DNA of 64,000 nucleotides. Source: Mycolicibacterium tusciae. GTDB lineage: Bacteria; Actinomycetota; Actinomycetes; Mycobacteriales; Mycobacteriaceae. The notes below the pieces were generated by a model. That model was given only the letters and a program-made list of their open reading frames with translations. It ran no database searches and had not been told where the DNA came from. The DNA lies in NCBI RefSeq assembly GCF_002086795.1, contig NZ_MVIM01000019.1:1-64000 (forward strand), read 5' to 3'. Of the stretch, positions 8,624 to 17,209 are shown one piece after another. Position 1 is the first letter of the stretch. Each line of letters opens with the position of its first letter. The position numbers were made by a program, and so were the translations under genes.

Positions 8624-9591
8624 CGCAGCTTGACGACGACTTTGCCCTTCGCGCTGCGGTCTTCCAGCGACGCGATCGCATCGGCTGCGCGCTCGAGCGG
8701 ATAGATCTCGGGGGTGGGCGCGGAAACCTTGCCCGACGCCAGCAGCGGTTCGAGCTCGGCCCACTGTTTGAGCAGATAGCCCGGATGCGTGCCCGCCCAG
8801 GCGCCCCAACCGACACCGACCGCGTCGACGTTGTTGAGCAGCAGCCGGTTGACCTTGACCTCGGGGATCGAGCCGCCGGTGAATCCGACCACGAGCAGTC
8901 GCCCGCCCGGTGCCAGCGAGCGCAGCGAATCGGTGAACCGGTCGCCGCCGACCGGGTCGACGACGATGTCGACGCCGCGGCCTGCGGTCAGTTCCTTGAC
9001 CGCATCCTTGAAGCCGTCGGCCAGTACGACGTCGGAGGCGCCGGCCGCCTTCGCGACCGCCATCTTGTCCTCGGTGCTGACGACCGCGATGGTGCGCGAC
9101 GCGCCCCACGCCGGTGCCAACCGCAGCGTCGACGTCCCGATACCGCCGGCCGCACCATGCACGAGGACCGTCTCGCCCTCGGCGAGGCGGCCCCTGGTGA
9201 GCAAGGCGTGATGCATGGTGAGGTCGTTGAACAGCAAACCGGCCCCGGCCTCGAACGACACCGAGTCAGGCAGCTTGAACACCCGATCCGGTGCCAGCGC
9301 AACGACTTCGGCCATCGCCCCGCACAGCATCGTCAGGCCGCACACCCGATCGCCCGCAGAGACGTGTGCGCCGTCGGGTGCGCTGCGCACCACGCCGGCG
9401 ATTTCGGCGCCAGGTGTGTAGGGCATCTCAGGCTTGTACTGGTAGAGCCCGCGCGACTGCAGCGCATCGGGGAAGGCCACCCCGGCGGCGTGTACGTCGA
9501 TCAGGACAGCGCCGTCGCCCGCCGGTTCGTCGATCTCGACGAGCTTCGCCGCTTGCGGTCCGTCCAGGCTGGCTATCTGTATCGCGCGCAT
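8620..9591 (-). CDS. fadB4: NADPH:quinone oxidoreductase (FadB4-like, zinc-independent MDR)
   Basis: A 323-residue medium-chain dehydrogenase/reductase without the structural or catalytic zinc ligands. It has a GroES-like N-terminal domain (VHAAGVAFPDAL, PYTPGAEIAGVV) and a Rossmann domain (VLVHGAAGGIGTSTLRLA, DIVVDPVGGDRF). The sequence is very close to what I recall of Rv3141 FadB4. ATG 9591 is preceded by GAAAGG and gives the usual MRAIQIASLDGP start; the longer upstream frame is not needed. In M. tuberculosis fadB4 sits beside fadE23-fadE24. Here that pair lies 44 kb away, and this gene is coupled instead to an endonuclease-fold gene. Confidence 0.85.
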   Translation of the reverse strand: MRAIQIASLDGPQAAKLVEIDEPAGDGAVLIDVHAAGVAFPDALQSRGLYQYKPEMPYTPGAEIAGVVRSAPDGAHVSAGDRVCGLTMLCGAMAEVVALAPDRVFKLPDSVSFEAGAGLLFNDLTMHHALLTRGRLAEGETVLVHGAAGGIGTSTLRLAPAWGASRTIAVVSTEDKMAVAKAAGASDVVLADGFKDAVKELTAGRGVDIVVDPVGGDRFTDSLRSLAPGGRLLVVGFTGGSIPEVKVNRLLLNNVDAVGVGWGAWAGTHPGYLLKQWAELEPLLASGKVSAPTPEIYPLERAADAIASLEDRSAKGKVVVKLR

Positions 9592-9700
9592 CGTGGCCTT
9601 TCTTTCGTCGACGCCACCATTTAACTCCTGCGGGAACTCCGACCAACCGACCGGTAGGCTGATAGATCCGGCAATGTTGCCGAGCGCGAGGGGAGTACCC

Positions 9701-10669
9701 ATGGCGGGAGGTCAACGAGGCCGATCGCGGGTGAGAGGTTTCGCCGCGGCCGAGGCGTTGGGCCGCGGGCGCAGCGTCGGCGTGCGTTCGAAGGACGGCA
9801 TCCGCCTGCACGCCGAGGTCTTCGGACCCGAGGACGGTTACCCCGTCGTGCTGGCTCACGGCATCACCTGCGCCCTTCGAGTGTGGGCCTACCAGATCGC
9901 CGACCTGGCGAAGGATCACCGTGTCATCGCCTTCGATCACCGCGGCCACGGCCGCAGCGCAATACCCGTCGGGCGCAGCGGCTACAGCCTGGACTGCCTG
10001 GCCGGCGACGTCGACGCCGTGCTCGAGGCAACGTTGAAGCCGGGGGAGCGCGCCGTCATCGCGGGCCACTCGATGGGCGGCATCGCGATCTCGTCGTGGG
10101 CGGAGCGTTATCCCGGTCGGGTGTCAGAGCTTGTCGATGGAGCCGCTCTGATCAACACGACCACGGGCGACCTGCTGCGTCATGTGAACTTTCTGCCGGT
10201 GCCACCACCGTTGGCCGCCGCCCGCGTCCTCACTGCGGGCACATTGCTCAAGACGTTCGGTGAGGCGCCGCTGCTGCGAGTGGCTACGCGCACGAGCCGA
10301 CGATTCGTGTCTTCCCTGGCGGTCGGCCGCGACGCCGATCCTGCGATCGCGGAGTTCATCTACGAACTGTTCACCGCGACCCCGCCCGCCGGACGAGGCG
10401 GTTGGGCCCGCACGCTCGTCGACCATCTCGGACCGCAACACATCGGTTTGACGAACCTGTCGGTGCCGACGTTGGTGATCGGCAGCGAGCAGGACAGGTT
10501 GTTGCCGATGGTGTCATCGCGCCGAATCGCCAACGAGGTCCCGAATCTTGCGCAGTTCGTCGAACTGTCCGGCGGTCACTGCGCGATCCTCGAGCGTCCC
10601 GATGCGGTCAACAAGCACCTGCGTTGGCTCATCGACTCGGTCACCGAGGAGCGACGGGTCAGCTCCTAG
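9701..10669 (+). CDS. hpx: Alpha/beta hydrolase, Hpx-like (non-heme haloperoxidase family)
   Basis: This 322-residue hydrolase has LAHGITCALRVW (oxyanion side), FDHRGHGRS, the nucleophile motif GHSMGG (Ser124), an acidic residue in GSEQDRLLP and the catalytic His in SGGHCAILE. It matches the position and character of Rv3171c (hpx), next to aofH as in M. tuberculosis. 'Non-heme peroxidase' is a historical name; esterase or lactonase activity is more likely. The start ATG 9701 has GAGGGGAG just upstream. The gene is divergent from fadB4 (109 bp between start codons), and its 3' end overlaps convergent aofH by 11 bp. Confidence 0.85.
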   Translation: MAGGQRGRSRVRGFAAAEALGRGRSVGVRSKDGIRLHAEVFGPEDGYPVVLAHGITCALRVWAYQIADLAKDHRVIAFDHRGHGRSAIPVGRSGYSLDCLAGDVDAVLEATLKPGERAVIAGHSMGGIAISSWAERYPGRVSELVDGAALINTTTGDLLRHVNFLPVPPPLAAARVLTAGTLLKTFGEAPLLRVATRTSRRFVSSLAVGRDADPAIAEFIYELFTATPPAGRGGWARTLVDHLGPQHIGLTNLSVPTLVIGSEQDRLLPMVSSRRIANEVPNLAQFVELSGGHCAILERPDAVNKHLRWLIDSVTEERRVSS

Positions 10670-12026
10670 CCGACAGCTCCCGGTCCACCTCGTCGGCCGC
10701 GCGCTGACCCGAGCGGATCGCACCGTCGAGGAAGCCCGTCCAGGTATCGGCGGTTTCCGTTCCGGCCCAGTGGATGCCGTCGACCGGCCTACGCAACCAC
10801 GGCCCGTACGTCGTCCACGAACCCGGCGGCACCGCTGCCGTAGGGCCGCCCGGCGCGAATTCCTCTGCGCTCCAGCAGTGATCGAGGTAGTCGATGGGGT
10901 GCAGCGCGGCATCACCGAACAACGCCGCGAACCCTTTCAGCGCGCGGTCGCGCCGGTCGGCGGGGGGCAGCGGGTCGAACGTCCGCGAGTCGGTGAATCC
11001 CAGTAGAACACCGGGACCTTGAACATCGGAGTCGCCGGGACTGACGTCGAACGTGATGAAGACCGGGCCCTCGTCGGACAACGCCTCACCCGAACAGCCG
11101 TTGGCACGCCAGAACGGTGTCTCGTAGGCGGCGTAGGCCTTGCTCAGGTTGCCCTGCGGCCAGTGCTGTGCGAGCTTGCCGTACTCGGGCGGCAGCTCCG
11201 GTAGGAATGCGATGCCCTTGCGATGCTCCGGCGGAATGGCCACGATGACGGCCTTCGCGGTGACCGTTCCCTTGTCCGAAATGACTGCCAACGTGCCGTC
11301 GGTGTGGCGTTCGACCGTGCGCACCGCGGCGTCCAGCACCACACGCGGACCCAGCTCTTCAGCCATCCGGATCGCGATCTGCTGCGTGCCGCCGGGGAAG
11401 CGGTCCTGCTGGGCGCCGCCCTCGACGTCGAGCATGCGGCCGAGACCGCCTGCGGCCTTGACGTAGCGCACGGCGTGCAGCATCGACACCGCATCGGGCT
11501 CGCACCCCCATGTCACCCGGGCCATGATCGTCATGAGGTCCCTGGTCCCGGCGCTGGCGTGCACGTATCGCAGCCACTGGTCCAGCGTCTTCGAGTCGAG
11601 GATGTCGGCGATCGGCGACGTCCACGGTTCGTCCACCGGCACCCGCCGGCACACCCGCTCGAACCGCCACTGGATGCGGGATACGTCGAGTAGTTCGAGG
11701 ATGGACAGCCTGGGAATCGTGCTTCGATAGGCGCGGACCTTGCCGCGCCACCGGATGAGGTTCTTTCCGCGGCTGTGGGTCGGCACCGTTTGGCAGCCCA
11801 GCTCGTCGGCCATCGCGACGACCGCGTCCTGGGTCGGCCCGACGAAGGTGCCGCCGAGGTCGACGGGAACGCCGGCGATGGTAGCGGTCGACGATCGGCC
11901 GCCGACGCGGTCGCGGCCTTCGAGCACTACGACGTCGCGGCCGCGTTTGTCCAGTTCGCGCGCGGCCGCCAAGCCTGCGAAGCCGGCACCCACGACGACG
12001 ACGTCGGCATTCGTCGGGTATGTCAC
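10659..12026 (-). CDS. aofH: Flavin-containing amine oxidase AofH
   Basis: FAD-dependent oxidase of 455 residues that oxidizes primary amines to aldehydes with release of ammonia and H2O2. The N-terminus binds ADP (VVVVGAGFAGLAAARELDKRG, then GRDRVGGRS), followed by the flavin-contact region DLGGTFVGPTQD. The C-terminal FAD motif is GIHWAGTETADTWTGFLDGAIRSG. The sequence closely resembles Rv3170 as remembered. The start is GTG 12026, and the F420 gene starts divergently only 19 bp away, so the two must share a very compact promoter region. In M. tuberculosis aofH lies directly next to the Rv3169 and Rv3168 genes; here a 5.1-kb block separates them. Confidence 0.92.
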   Translation of the reverse strand: MTYPTNADVVVVGAGFAGLAAARELDKRGRDVVVLEGRDRVGGRSSTATIAGVPVDLGGTFVGPTQDAVVAMADELGCQTVPTHSRGKNLIRWRGKVRAYRSTIPRLSILELLDVSRIQWRFERVCRRVPVDEPWTSPIADILDSKTLDQWLRYVHASAGTRDLMTIMARVTWGCEPDAVSMLHAVRYVKAAGGLGRMLDVEGGAQQDRFPGGTQQIAIRMAEELGPRVVLDAAVRTVERHTDGTLAVISDKGTVTAKAVIVAIPPEHRKGIAFLPELPPEYGKLAQHWPQGNLSKAYAAYETPFWRANGCSGEALSDEGPVFITFDVSPGDSDVQGPGVLLGFTDSRTFDPLPPADRRDRALKGFAALFGDAALHPIDYLDHCWSAEEFAPGGPTAAVPPGSWTTYGPWLRRPVDGIHWAGTETADTWTGFLDGAIRSGQRAADEVDRELSARS

Positions 12027-12045
12027 GCCACTAGGCTCTCACGCT

Positions 12046-13026
12046 GTGAAGATCATGACAGCGTTGTTCGGCCCGACGGATGCGATCGAACGCGCGCACG
12101 CGCTGCGCGAGGCGGGAGCCAGTGGCGTATTCACGTTCGAAGGGCCGCACGACGTGTTCGCCCCGTTGACGGTCGCTTCCACCGTCGGTGGCCTCGATCT
12201 CATGACGAACGTGGCAATCGCGTTCCCGCGCAACCCTGTTCAGCTCGCGCATGAGGCCAACGACATGCAGCTGCTGGCGCAGGGACGCTTCACGCTGGGC
12301 CTCGGCACGCAGGTGCGCGCCCAGATCGAGAAGCGCTACGGCACGGACTTCGACAAGCCGGTCGCGCGGATGAAGGAGATGGTCGGCGCGCTGCGCGCGA
12401 TCTTTGCCGCGTGGAACGACGGCGAGCGTCTCGATTTCCGCGGCGAGTACTACCGGCACACCCTGATGACGCCGACCTTCAACCCGGGACCGAATCCGTT
12501 CGGTCCGCCCCCGATCTACCTCGGGGCGCTGGGTCCGTTGCTGACGCGGGCGACCGCCGAGGTCGCCGATGGCCTGCTGGTCATGCCGTTCGGGTCGAGG
12601 CGCTTCCTCGACGAGGTCACCATGCCCAATGTCCGGAAGGGACTGGCAGCGGCCGGGCGCGCCGCCGCGGACCTCGCGATCGTCCCCGAGATCATCGTGT
12701 CGGTGGGAGAAGACCACACGGCCGCTCGCCGCCTGCTGGGCTTCTACGGATCGACGCCCGCGTACCGCCCCGTCCTGGACGTGCACGGCTGGGGTGACCT
12801 GCAGCCGGAGTTGAACACGCTGTCCAAGCAGGGTCGCTGGGAGGAGATGGGCAAGCTCATCGACGACGACATCCTGCACACCATCGCGGCCTGTGGAAGT
12901 CCCGCCGAGGTTGCCGCACACATCCGCGGCCGGGTCGACGGCGTCGCGGACCAGATCTGCCTTTACCAGCCCGGACCGATCGCGGTCGAGTCATTGGCGT
13001 CGATCGTGGACGCGCTCGGGTCCTGA
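12046..13026 (+). CDS. LLM-class F420-dependent oxidoreductase (TIGR03617-like)
   Basis: A 326-residue luciferase-like TIM barrel. Recognisable parts are MKIMTALFG, GVFTFEGPHDVFAPLTVA, LMTNVAIAFPRNPVQLAHEANDMQ, GRFTLGLGTQ and RGEYYRHTLMTPTF..GPNPFGPPPIYLGALGP, all typical of mycobacterial F420-dependent oxidoreductases. The cofactor is expected to be reduced F420 rather than FMN, by family knowledge only. The GTG at 12046 is the first plausible start after the divergent aofH. It is followed after 40 bp by two flavoprotein monooxygenases and may form an operon with them. Substrate unknown. Confidence 0.85.
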   Translation: MKIMTALFGPTDAIERAHALREAGASGVFTFEGPHDVFAPLTVASTVGGLDLMTNVAIAFPRNPVQLAHEANDMQLLAQGRFTLGLGTQVRAQIEKRYGTDFDKPVARMKEMVGALRAIFAAWNDGERLDFRGEYYRHTLMTPTFNPGPNPFGPPPIYLGALGPLLTRATAEVADGLLVMPFGSRRFLDEVTMPNVRKGLAAAGRAAADLAIVPEIIVSVGEDHTAARRLLGFYGSTPAYRPVLDVHGWGDLQPELNTLSKQGRWEEMGKLIDDDILHTIAACGSPAEVAAHIRGRVDGVADQICLYQPGPIAVESLASIVDALGS

Positions 13027-13066
13027 CCCATATCGTGGTACCCAGCCGAACCAAAGGAGGTTGCGG

Positions 13067-14545
13067 ATGGACCAGGGCGGCGAGTACTTCGATGTGTTGA
13101 TCATCGGCGCCGGGATCTCCGGGATCGGGGCCGCGTATCGAATCCACGAGAAGAACCCGAACCTGACCTATGCGGTGCTGGAACGCCGCGCCCGCATCGG
13201 CGGTACCTGGGACCTGAATCGCTATCCGGGTATCCGGTCCGACAGCGACATCTTCACCCTGAGCTACCCCTTCGAACCGTGGCGGCGTCCGGAGAACGTG
13301 GCCGACGGTGAGGACATCCGCGAATACCTGGTCCAGACGGCCCGCAAGCACGGCATTGAGGAGCACATCCGGTTCAACACCCGAGTGCTGTCGGCCGATT
13401 GGGACTCGAGCACCGACACCTGGACCGTGCACACCGAACATGACGGCGACGCAACGACCTACCGGTGCCGCTTTCTGTTCTTCGGCACCGGCTACTACAA
13501 CTACGACGAACCCTACCGGCCGGAATTCCCTGGCCTCGAACAGTTCTCGGGCGAGGTGATCCATCCGCAACACTGGCCCGAATCGCTCGACTACACCGGC
13601 AAGAAGCTCGTGGTGATCGGTAGCGGCGCGACGGCGGTGAGCATGATTCCCTCGCTGACTGAAAAGGCCGGCCATGTAACCATGCTGCAGCGGTCACCGA
13701 CGTACATCCTGTCGACGCCCCGCATCAACCCCATTGTGCAATTTCTGCGCAAGCTACTGCCCGGTCGACTCGGCTATTCTGCGGCCCGTCTCTACAACAC
13801 CTTTTTCACGGTGGTCGTCTACGCTTTCGCGAGGACGTTCCCGCGGCTCAGCAGGTCCTACGTACGCAGCAGCGCGAAACGTCATCTGCCGCAGGGCTAT
13901 CCGGTCGACACGCATTTCAAGCCACGCTACGACCCGTGGGATCAACGACTGTGCGCCATTCTCGACAACGACTTCTACGACACGATCGCAGACGGCCGCC
14001 TTGACGTGGTCACCGACGCGATCGACCACATCGACGCCACCGGGATCGTGCTGCGCTCGGGAAAGCGAATCGACGCGGACATCATCATTTCCGCCACCGG
14101 AATCCAGCTGCAGGCGCTGGGCGGTGTGGCGTTGAGTGTCGACGGCACAGAGGTCAAGCCGCAGGATCGGTTCGTCTACAAGGAGCACATGCTCGAGGAC
14201 ATCCCCAACGCCGCGTGGAGCGTCGGTTACATCAACGCCTCCTGGACGTTGCGTGTCGATCTGACGGCGCGAGCGGTGGCAAAGCTGTTGGCGTACATGG
14301 ATGCCCACGGCTACACACATGCGTACCCGCATCTCGGTGACAAGCCGATGCCCGAGAAGCCGGCATGGAACATCAACGCCGGTTACGTCCAGCGTTCTGG
14401 ACATGTGCTGCCCAAATCGGGCACTCACCGGCCGTGGAACGTGCGGCACAACTATGTGCTCGATGCCATCGACCACCGCTTCGACCGGATCGAGGAATCG
14501 ATGGTCTTCGGCCGTGCGCATGACCGGGCTGTGAAGTCCGCCTAG
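13067..14545 (+). CDS. FAD-containing monooxygenase, EthA/MymA-like Baeyer-Villiger type (copy 1)
   Basis: A 492-residue class B flavoprotein. The FAD-binding Rossmann motif is VLIIGAGISGIGAAY, followed by the Trp-rich GGTWDLNRYPGIRSDSD. The Baeyer-Villiger fingerprint region reads FSGEVIHPQHWPES, and the NADPH Rossmann motif is VVIGSGATAVSMIP. The family inserts one oxygen next to a ketone or oxidizes sulfides; in mycobacteria EthA activates ethionamide. The start ATG has an ideal AAAGGAGG at 13053-13060. It is followed 10 bp later by a full-length paralogue, so the pair is a tandem duplication. The exact substrate is unknown. Confidence 0.9.
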   Translation: MDQGGEYFDVLIIGAGISGIGAAYRIHEKNPNLTYAVLERRARIGGTWDLNRYPGIRSDSDIFTLSYPFEPWRRPENVADGEDIREYLVQTARKHGIEEHIRFNTRVLSADWDSSTDTWTVHTEHDGDATTYRCRFLFFGTGYYNYDEPYRPEFPGLEQFSGEVIHPQHWPESLDYTGKKLVVIGSGATAVSMIPSLTEKAGHVTMLQRSPTYILSTPRINPIVQFLRKLLPGRLGYSAARLYNTFFTVVVYAFARTFPRLSRSYVRSSAKRHLPQGYPVDTHFKPRYDPWDQRLCAILDNDFYDTIADGRLDVVTDAIDHIDATGIVLRSGKRIDADIIISATGIQLQALGGVALSVDGTEVKPQDRFVYKEHMLEDIPNAAWSVGYINASWTLRVDLTARAVAKLLAYMDAHGYTHAYPHLGDKPMPEKPAWNINAGYVQRSGHVLPKSGTHRPWNVRHNYVLDAIDHRFDRIEESMVFGRAHDRAVKSA

Positions 14546-14555
14546 GAGGTTCGCC

Positions 14556-16043
14556 ATGACTGACTACAGCGACGTGCTGATCATCGGTGCGGGTTTCTCC
14601 GGCATCGGAGCGGCCTACCGCATCCGCGAGGAGAACCCCAACCTGAGCTACACGATCCTGGAGCGGCGTGAGCGCCTCGGCGGCACGTGGGACCTGTTCC
14701 AGTATCCGGGCATTCGATCCGACAGTGACATCTTCACACTGAGCTTTCCCTGGGAGCCGTGGACGCGCGAGGAGATGATCGCCGACGGCGGCGACATCTG
14801 GCAGTACATGGCCGACGCGGCACGCAAGCACGGCATCGACGAGCACATCCGTTTCAACACCCACGTCATCTCCGCCGACTGGGATTCAGCCGGCGACACC
14901 TGGACCGTGCAGACGGAACAGAACGGCGAGCCGAGGACGTACCGCGGACGGTTCCTGTTCTTCGCCAGCGGCTATTACAACTACGACGAGCCCTACACAC
15001 CACCCTTCCCCGGTATCGAGGATTTCACGGGCGATGTCGTGCATCCCCAGCACTGGCCCAAAGGATTCGACTACACGGGCAAGCGATTGGTGGTCATCGG
15101 CAGCGGCGCGACGGCCATCAGCATGATCCCGTCGCTGGCCGAGGGGGCCGCGCACGTCACCATGTTGCAGCGCACGCCGTCATACCTGATGTCACTGCAG
15201 CGAGTACAGCCCGTGATCAACGGCATCCGGAAAGTGCTGCCGCGCAGAGTTTCCCATGCGGTGGCGCGCGTGATCTTGTCATTGTTCGGCTCGGTGCTCT
15301 GGCTGGTCGCACGAAAGGCGCCCGAATTCAGTAAGCGTCTGCTGCGCAGGGACGCGGAGAAGTACCTGCCCGCGGGTTACGACATCGACACCCATTTCAC
15401 GCCGCCCTACAACCCGTGGGATCAGCGGCTGTGCTTCATCCTCAACGGCGATTTCTACCAGGCTGTGGGCAGGGATGACGTCGATGTCGTGACCGATCAG
15501 ATCGACCATGTGGACGCCTCCGGCATCGTGCTGAGATCGGGTCGACGCATCGATGCCGACGTGATCATCACCGCGACCGGCATTCAGCTGCAGGCGCTCG
15601 GTGGCGTCACGGTCAGCATCGACGGTGAGAAGATCGACCCGCACGACCGGTTCGCGTTCCGGCGTCACCTCCTCGAGGACGTGCCGAATGCGGCTTGGTG
15701 CTTCGGATACTCGAACGCGTCGTGGACGTTGGGCGCTGACATGACGGCGCGATCGGTCGCGAAGCTGTTGGCGTACATGGACTCCCACGGCTACACGCAT
15801 GCCTACCCTCATCTCGGCGACGTCCACATGCCCGAGCAGCCGGTATTCAACCTCACATCGGGCTACGTCCAGCGAGCACCGAATGTGCTGCCGAAGTCGG
15901 GCGTCGAGCGGCCGTGGGCGGTGACGCACAACTATCTGCGGGACGCCATCGGCAAACGGTTGGAGGACATCGAGGAATCAATGGTGTTCGGCCGCGCGAC
16001 TACGGCGTCCGCACCTGCAGCCCAGTCTGAAGCAGTCGGCTAG
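14556..16043 (+). CDS. FAD-containing monooxygenase, EthA/MymA-like Baeyer-Villiger type (copy 2)
   Basis: This 495-residue paralogue of the preceding gene is alignable end to end: VLIIGAGFSGIGAAY, GGTWDLFQYPGIRSDSD, FTGDVVHPQHWPKG, VVIGSGATAISMIP. It has an AGGAGG ribosome site before ATG 14556. Divergence from copy 1 is concentrated in the middle, roughly residues 215-260 (after the NADPH motif), a region that shapes the substrate pocket in this family, so the two copies may differ in specificity. The 3' end overlaps the convergent AraC-type gene by 44 bp, an unusually deep convergent overlap. Confidence 0.9.
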   Translation: MTDYSDVLIIGAGFSGIGAAYRIREENPNLSYTILERRERLGGTWDLFQYPGIRSDSDIFTLSFPWEPWTREEMIADGGDIWQYMADAARKHGIDEHIRFNTHVISADWDSAGDTWTVQTEQNGEPRTYRGRFLFFASGYYNYDEPYTPPFPGIEDFTGDVVHPQHWPKGFDYTGKRLVVIGSGATAISMIPSLAEGAAHVTMLQRTPSYLMSLQRVQPVINGIRKVLPRRVSHAVARVILSLFGSVLWLVARKAPEFSKRLLRRDAEKYLPAGYDIDTHFTPPYNPWDQRLCFILNGDFYQAVGRDDVDVVTDQIDHVDASGIVLRSGRRIDADVIITATGIQLQALGGVTVSIDGEKIDPHDRFAFRRHLLEDVPNAAWCFGYSNASWTLGADMTARSVAKLLAYMDSHGYTHAYPHLGDVHMPEQPVFNLTSGYVQRAPNVLPKSGVERPWAVTHNYLRDAIGKRLEDIEESMVFGRATTASAPAAQSEAVG

Positions 16044-16761
16044 CCGAGAGCCCGAACGTCGACTTGAAGCGGTCGGCGAGATGCGACGGACTCGCGAAGC
16101 CGGACTTCATCGCGGCATCGGTCAGGTTGGCGCCGCCCGCGATCGCGGTGCCGGCATGCATGAGCCGCACCCAGATCCGGTAGCGCCGCAGGCTCGTTCC
16201 CAGCTCGTCGCGGAACAGGTGGAGGAACCGCGACTCTGAGAGCCCGGCTTCGGCGGCGAGTTCGCGCGACGGGACTGCCGTCGCAGGGTCCGTACGGATC
16301 CGGCGCGCTGCGGCCGCGATGCGTGCATCGATTTCCCGCTGCGCGGCTGGTGCTGCCAAGTCGAGCCAGTGGCAAGCGCTTTCGTCGTCGGCCGGAGTGA
16401 ACGTCAGCTCGGGCTCGGCACCGTGGGCGCCCCCGATGTCACCGGCCCACTGCGACATCCGGCTCCGGCAGGACTCGGCGCGAAAAGATGTCGGTTCCAG
16501 ATAGCAGGAGACCAGCCCGCTGCCCAGGCACGTCAGCTGGTGTGTCAGCCGCGGAGGGATGAGCAGGCTGGGTCCTTCGCGGGTGCGTCCCCCCGGCACC
16601 GTCACCGCCAGCGGTCCCTCGATACCGACGGCGAAGCACCAGACCGACCCCGAATGGGGTTCCAGGTTCAGGCTCGGACCGGCGTACAGCGCTTGGCCCG
16701 GCCACAGCCAGACCGTGGGGCAGCACGTTTGTGGAAGCGCCGCCGCCGTCCCTGCCGTCAT
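16000..16761 (-). CDS. AraC/XylS-family transcriptional regulator
   Basis: A 253-residue regulator with an N-terminal cupin-like sensory domain and a C-terminal double helix-turn-helix. The first helix region is SRELAAEAGLSESRFLHLFRDELGTSLRRYRIWVRL and the second is NLTDAAMKSGFASPSHLADRFKSTFGLSASRL, the classical AraC pattern. It converges on the monooxygenase pair, overlapping copy 2 by 44 bp, so it may control the monooxygenase operon. Its own start is 35 bp from the divergent DUF4345 gene. Ligand unknown. Confidence 0.9.
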   Translation of the reverse strand: MTAGTAAALPQTCCPTVWLWPGQALYAGPSLNLEPHSGSVWCFAVGIEGPLAVTVPGGRTREGPSLLIPPRLTHQLTCLGSGLVSCYLEPTSFRAESCRSRMSQWAGDIGGAHGAEPELTFTPADDESACHWLDLAAPAAQREIDARIAAAARRIRTDPATAVPSRELAAEAGLSESRFLHLFRDELGTSLRRYRIWVRLMHAGTAIAGGANLTDAAMKSGFASPSHLADRFKSTFGLSASRLLQTGLQVRTP

Positions 16762-16796
16762 GCTGATCTCCTAGGTCAACCGCACAGGAGGCTACC

Positions 16797-17171
16797 GTGA
16801 CGATCGCGGTCATCGCCGTAATCGGCGTGTTCTTCGCGGGCATGGGCTGCTACGCGCTCGCGGTCCCGGACGCGATCATCCGCCCGTTCGGGATCGCCCT
16901 CGGGTCGGCGGCGGCGCGCTCGGAGGTCCGCGCGGTCTACGGCGGGTTCGGGCTCGCGATCGCAGGCGTGCTCGGATACGCGGCGGTCGCCGGCGGCGCC
17001 ATTCGTACGGGCATCGTGATCACCGTCGGCGCCGCGCTGGCCGGCATGGCGTTCGGCCGCCTGGTGTCAGCGGTGCTCGACGACCGAACGGCGTTCTATC
17101 CGAACTGGTTCTACTTTCTGGTCGAAGCCGTCGCCGCGGCCGCCCTCTTCATTGCGAATTTGGCGCGCTAA
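16797..17171 (+). CDS. DUF4345-like small membrane protein
   Basis: A 124-residue protein with about four hydrophobic segments (MTIAVIAVIGVFFAGMGCYAL, GGFGLAIAGVLGYAAV, GIVITVGAALAGMAFGRL, FYFLVEAVAAAALFIA). The pattern fits DUF4345, a family of integral membrane proteins with no known function. GTG 16797 is preceded by AGGAGG at 16786-16791. It is divergent from the AraC gene and ends before the convergent Rv3169-like gene. No catalytic residues can be named. Confidence 0.7.
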   Translation: MTIAVIAVIGVFFAGMGCYALAVPDAIIRPFGIALGSAAARSEVRAVYGGFGLAIAGVLGYAAVAGGAIRTGIVITVGAALAGMAFGRLVSAVLDDRTAFYPNWFYFLVEAVAAAALFIANLAR

Positions 17172-17209
17172 TCAACCGCGGCGGTCGGTTAGCGCGCCCG
17201 ATTCGCCAG

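Noticed and set aside
7784..9109. 441-codon minus-strand frame suggesting a large two-domain protein
   Set aside because: The upstream half is the shadow of the FadB4-like gene; only the part from GTG 8623 carries the endonuclease/phosphatase motifs.
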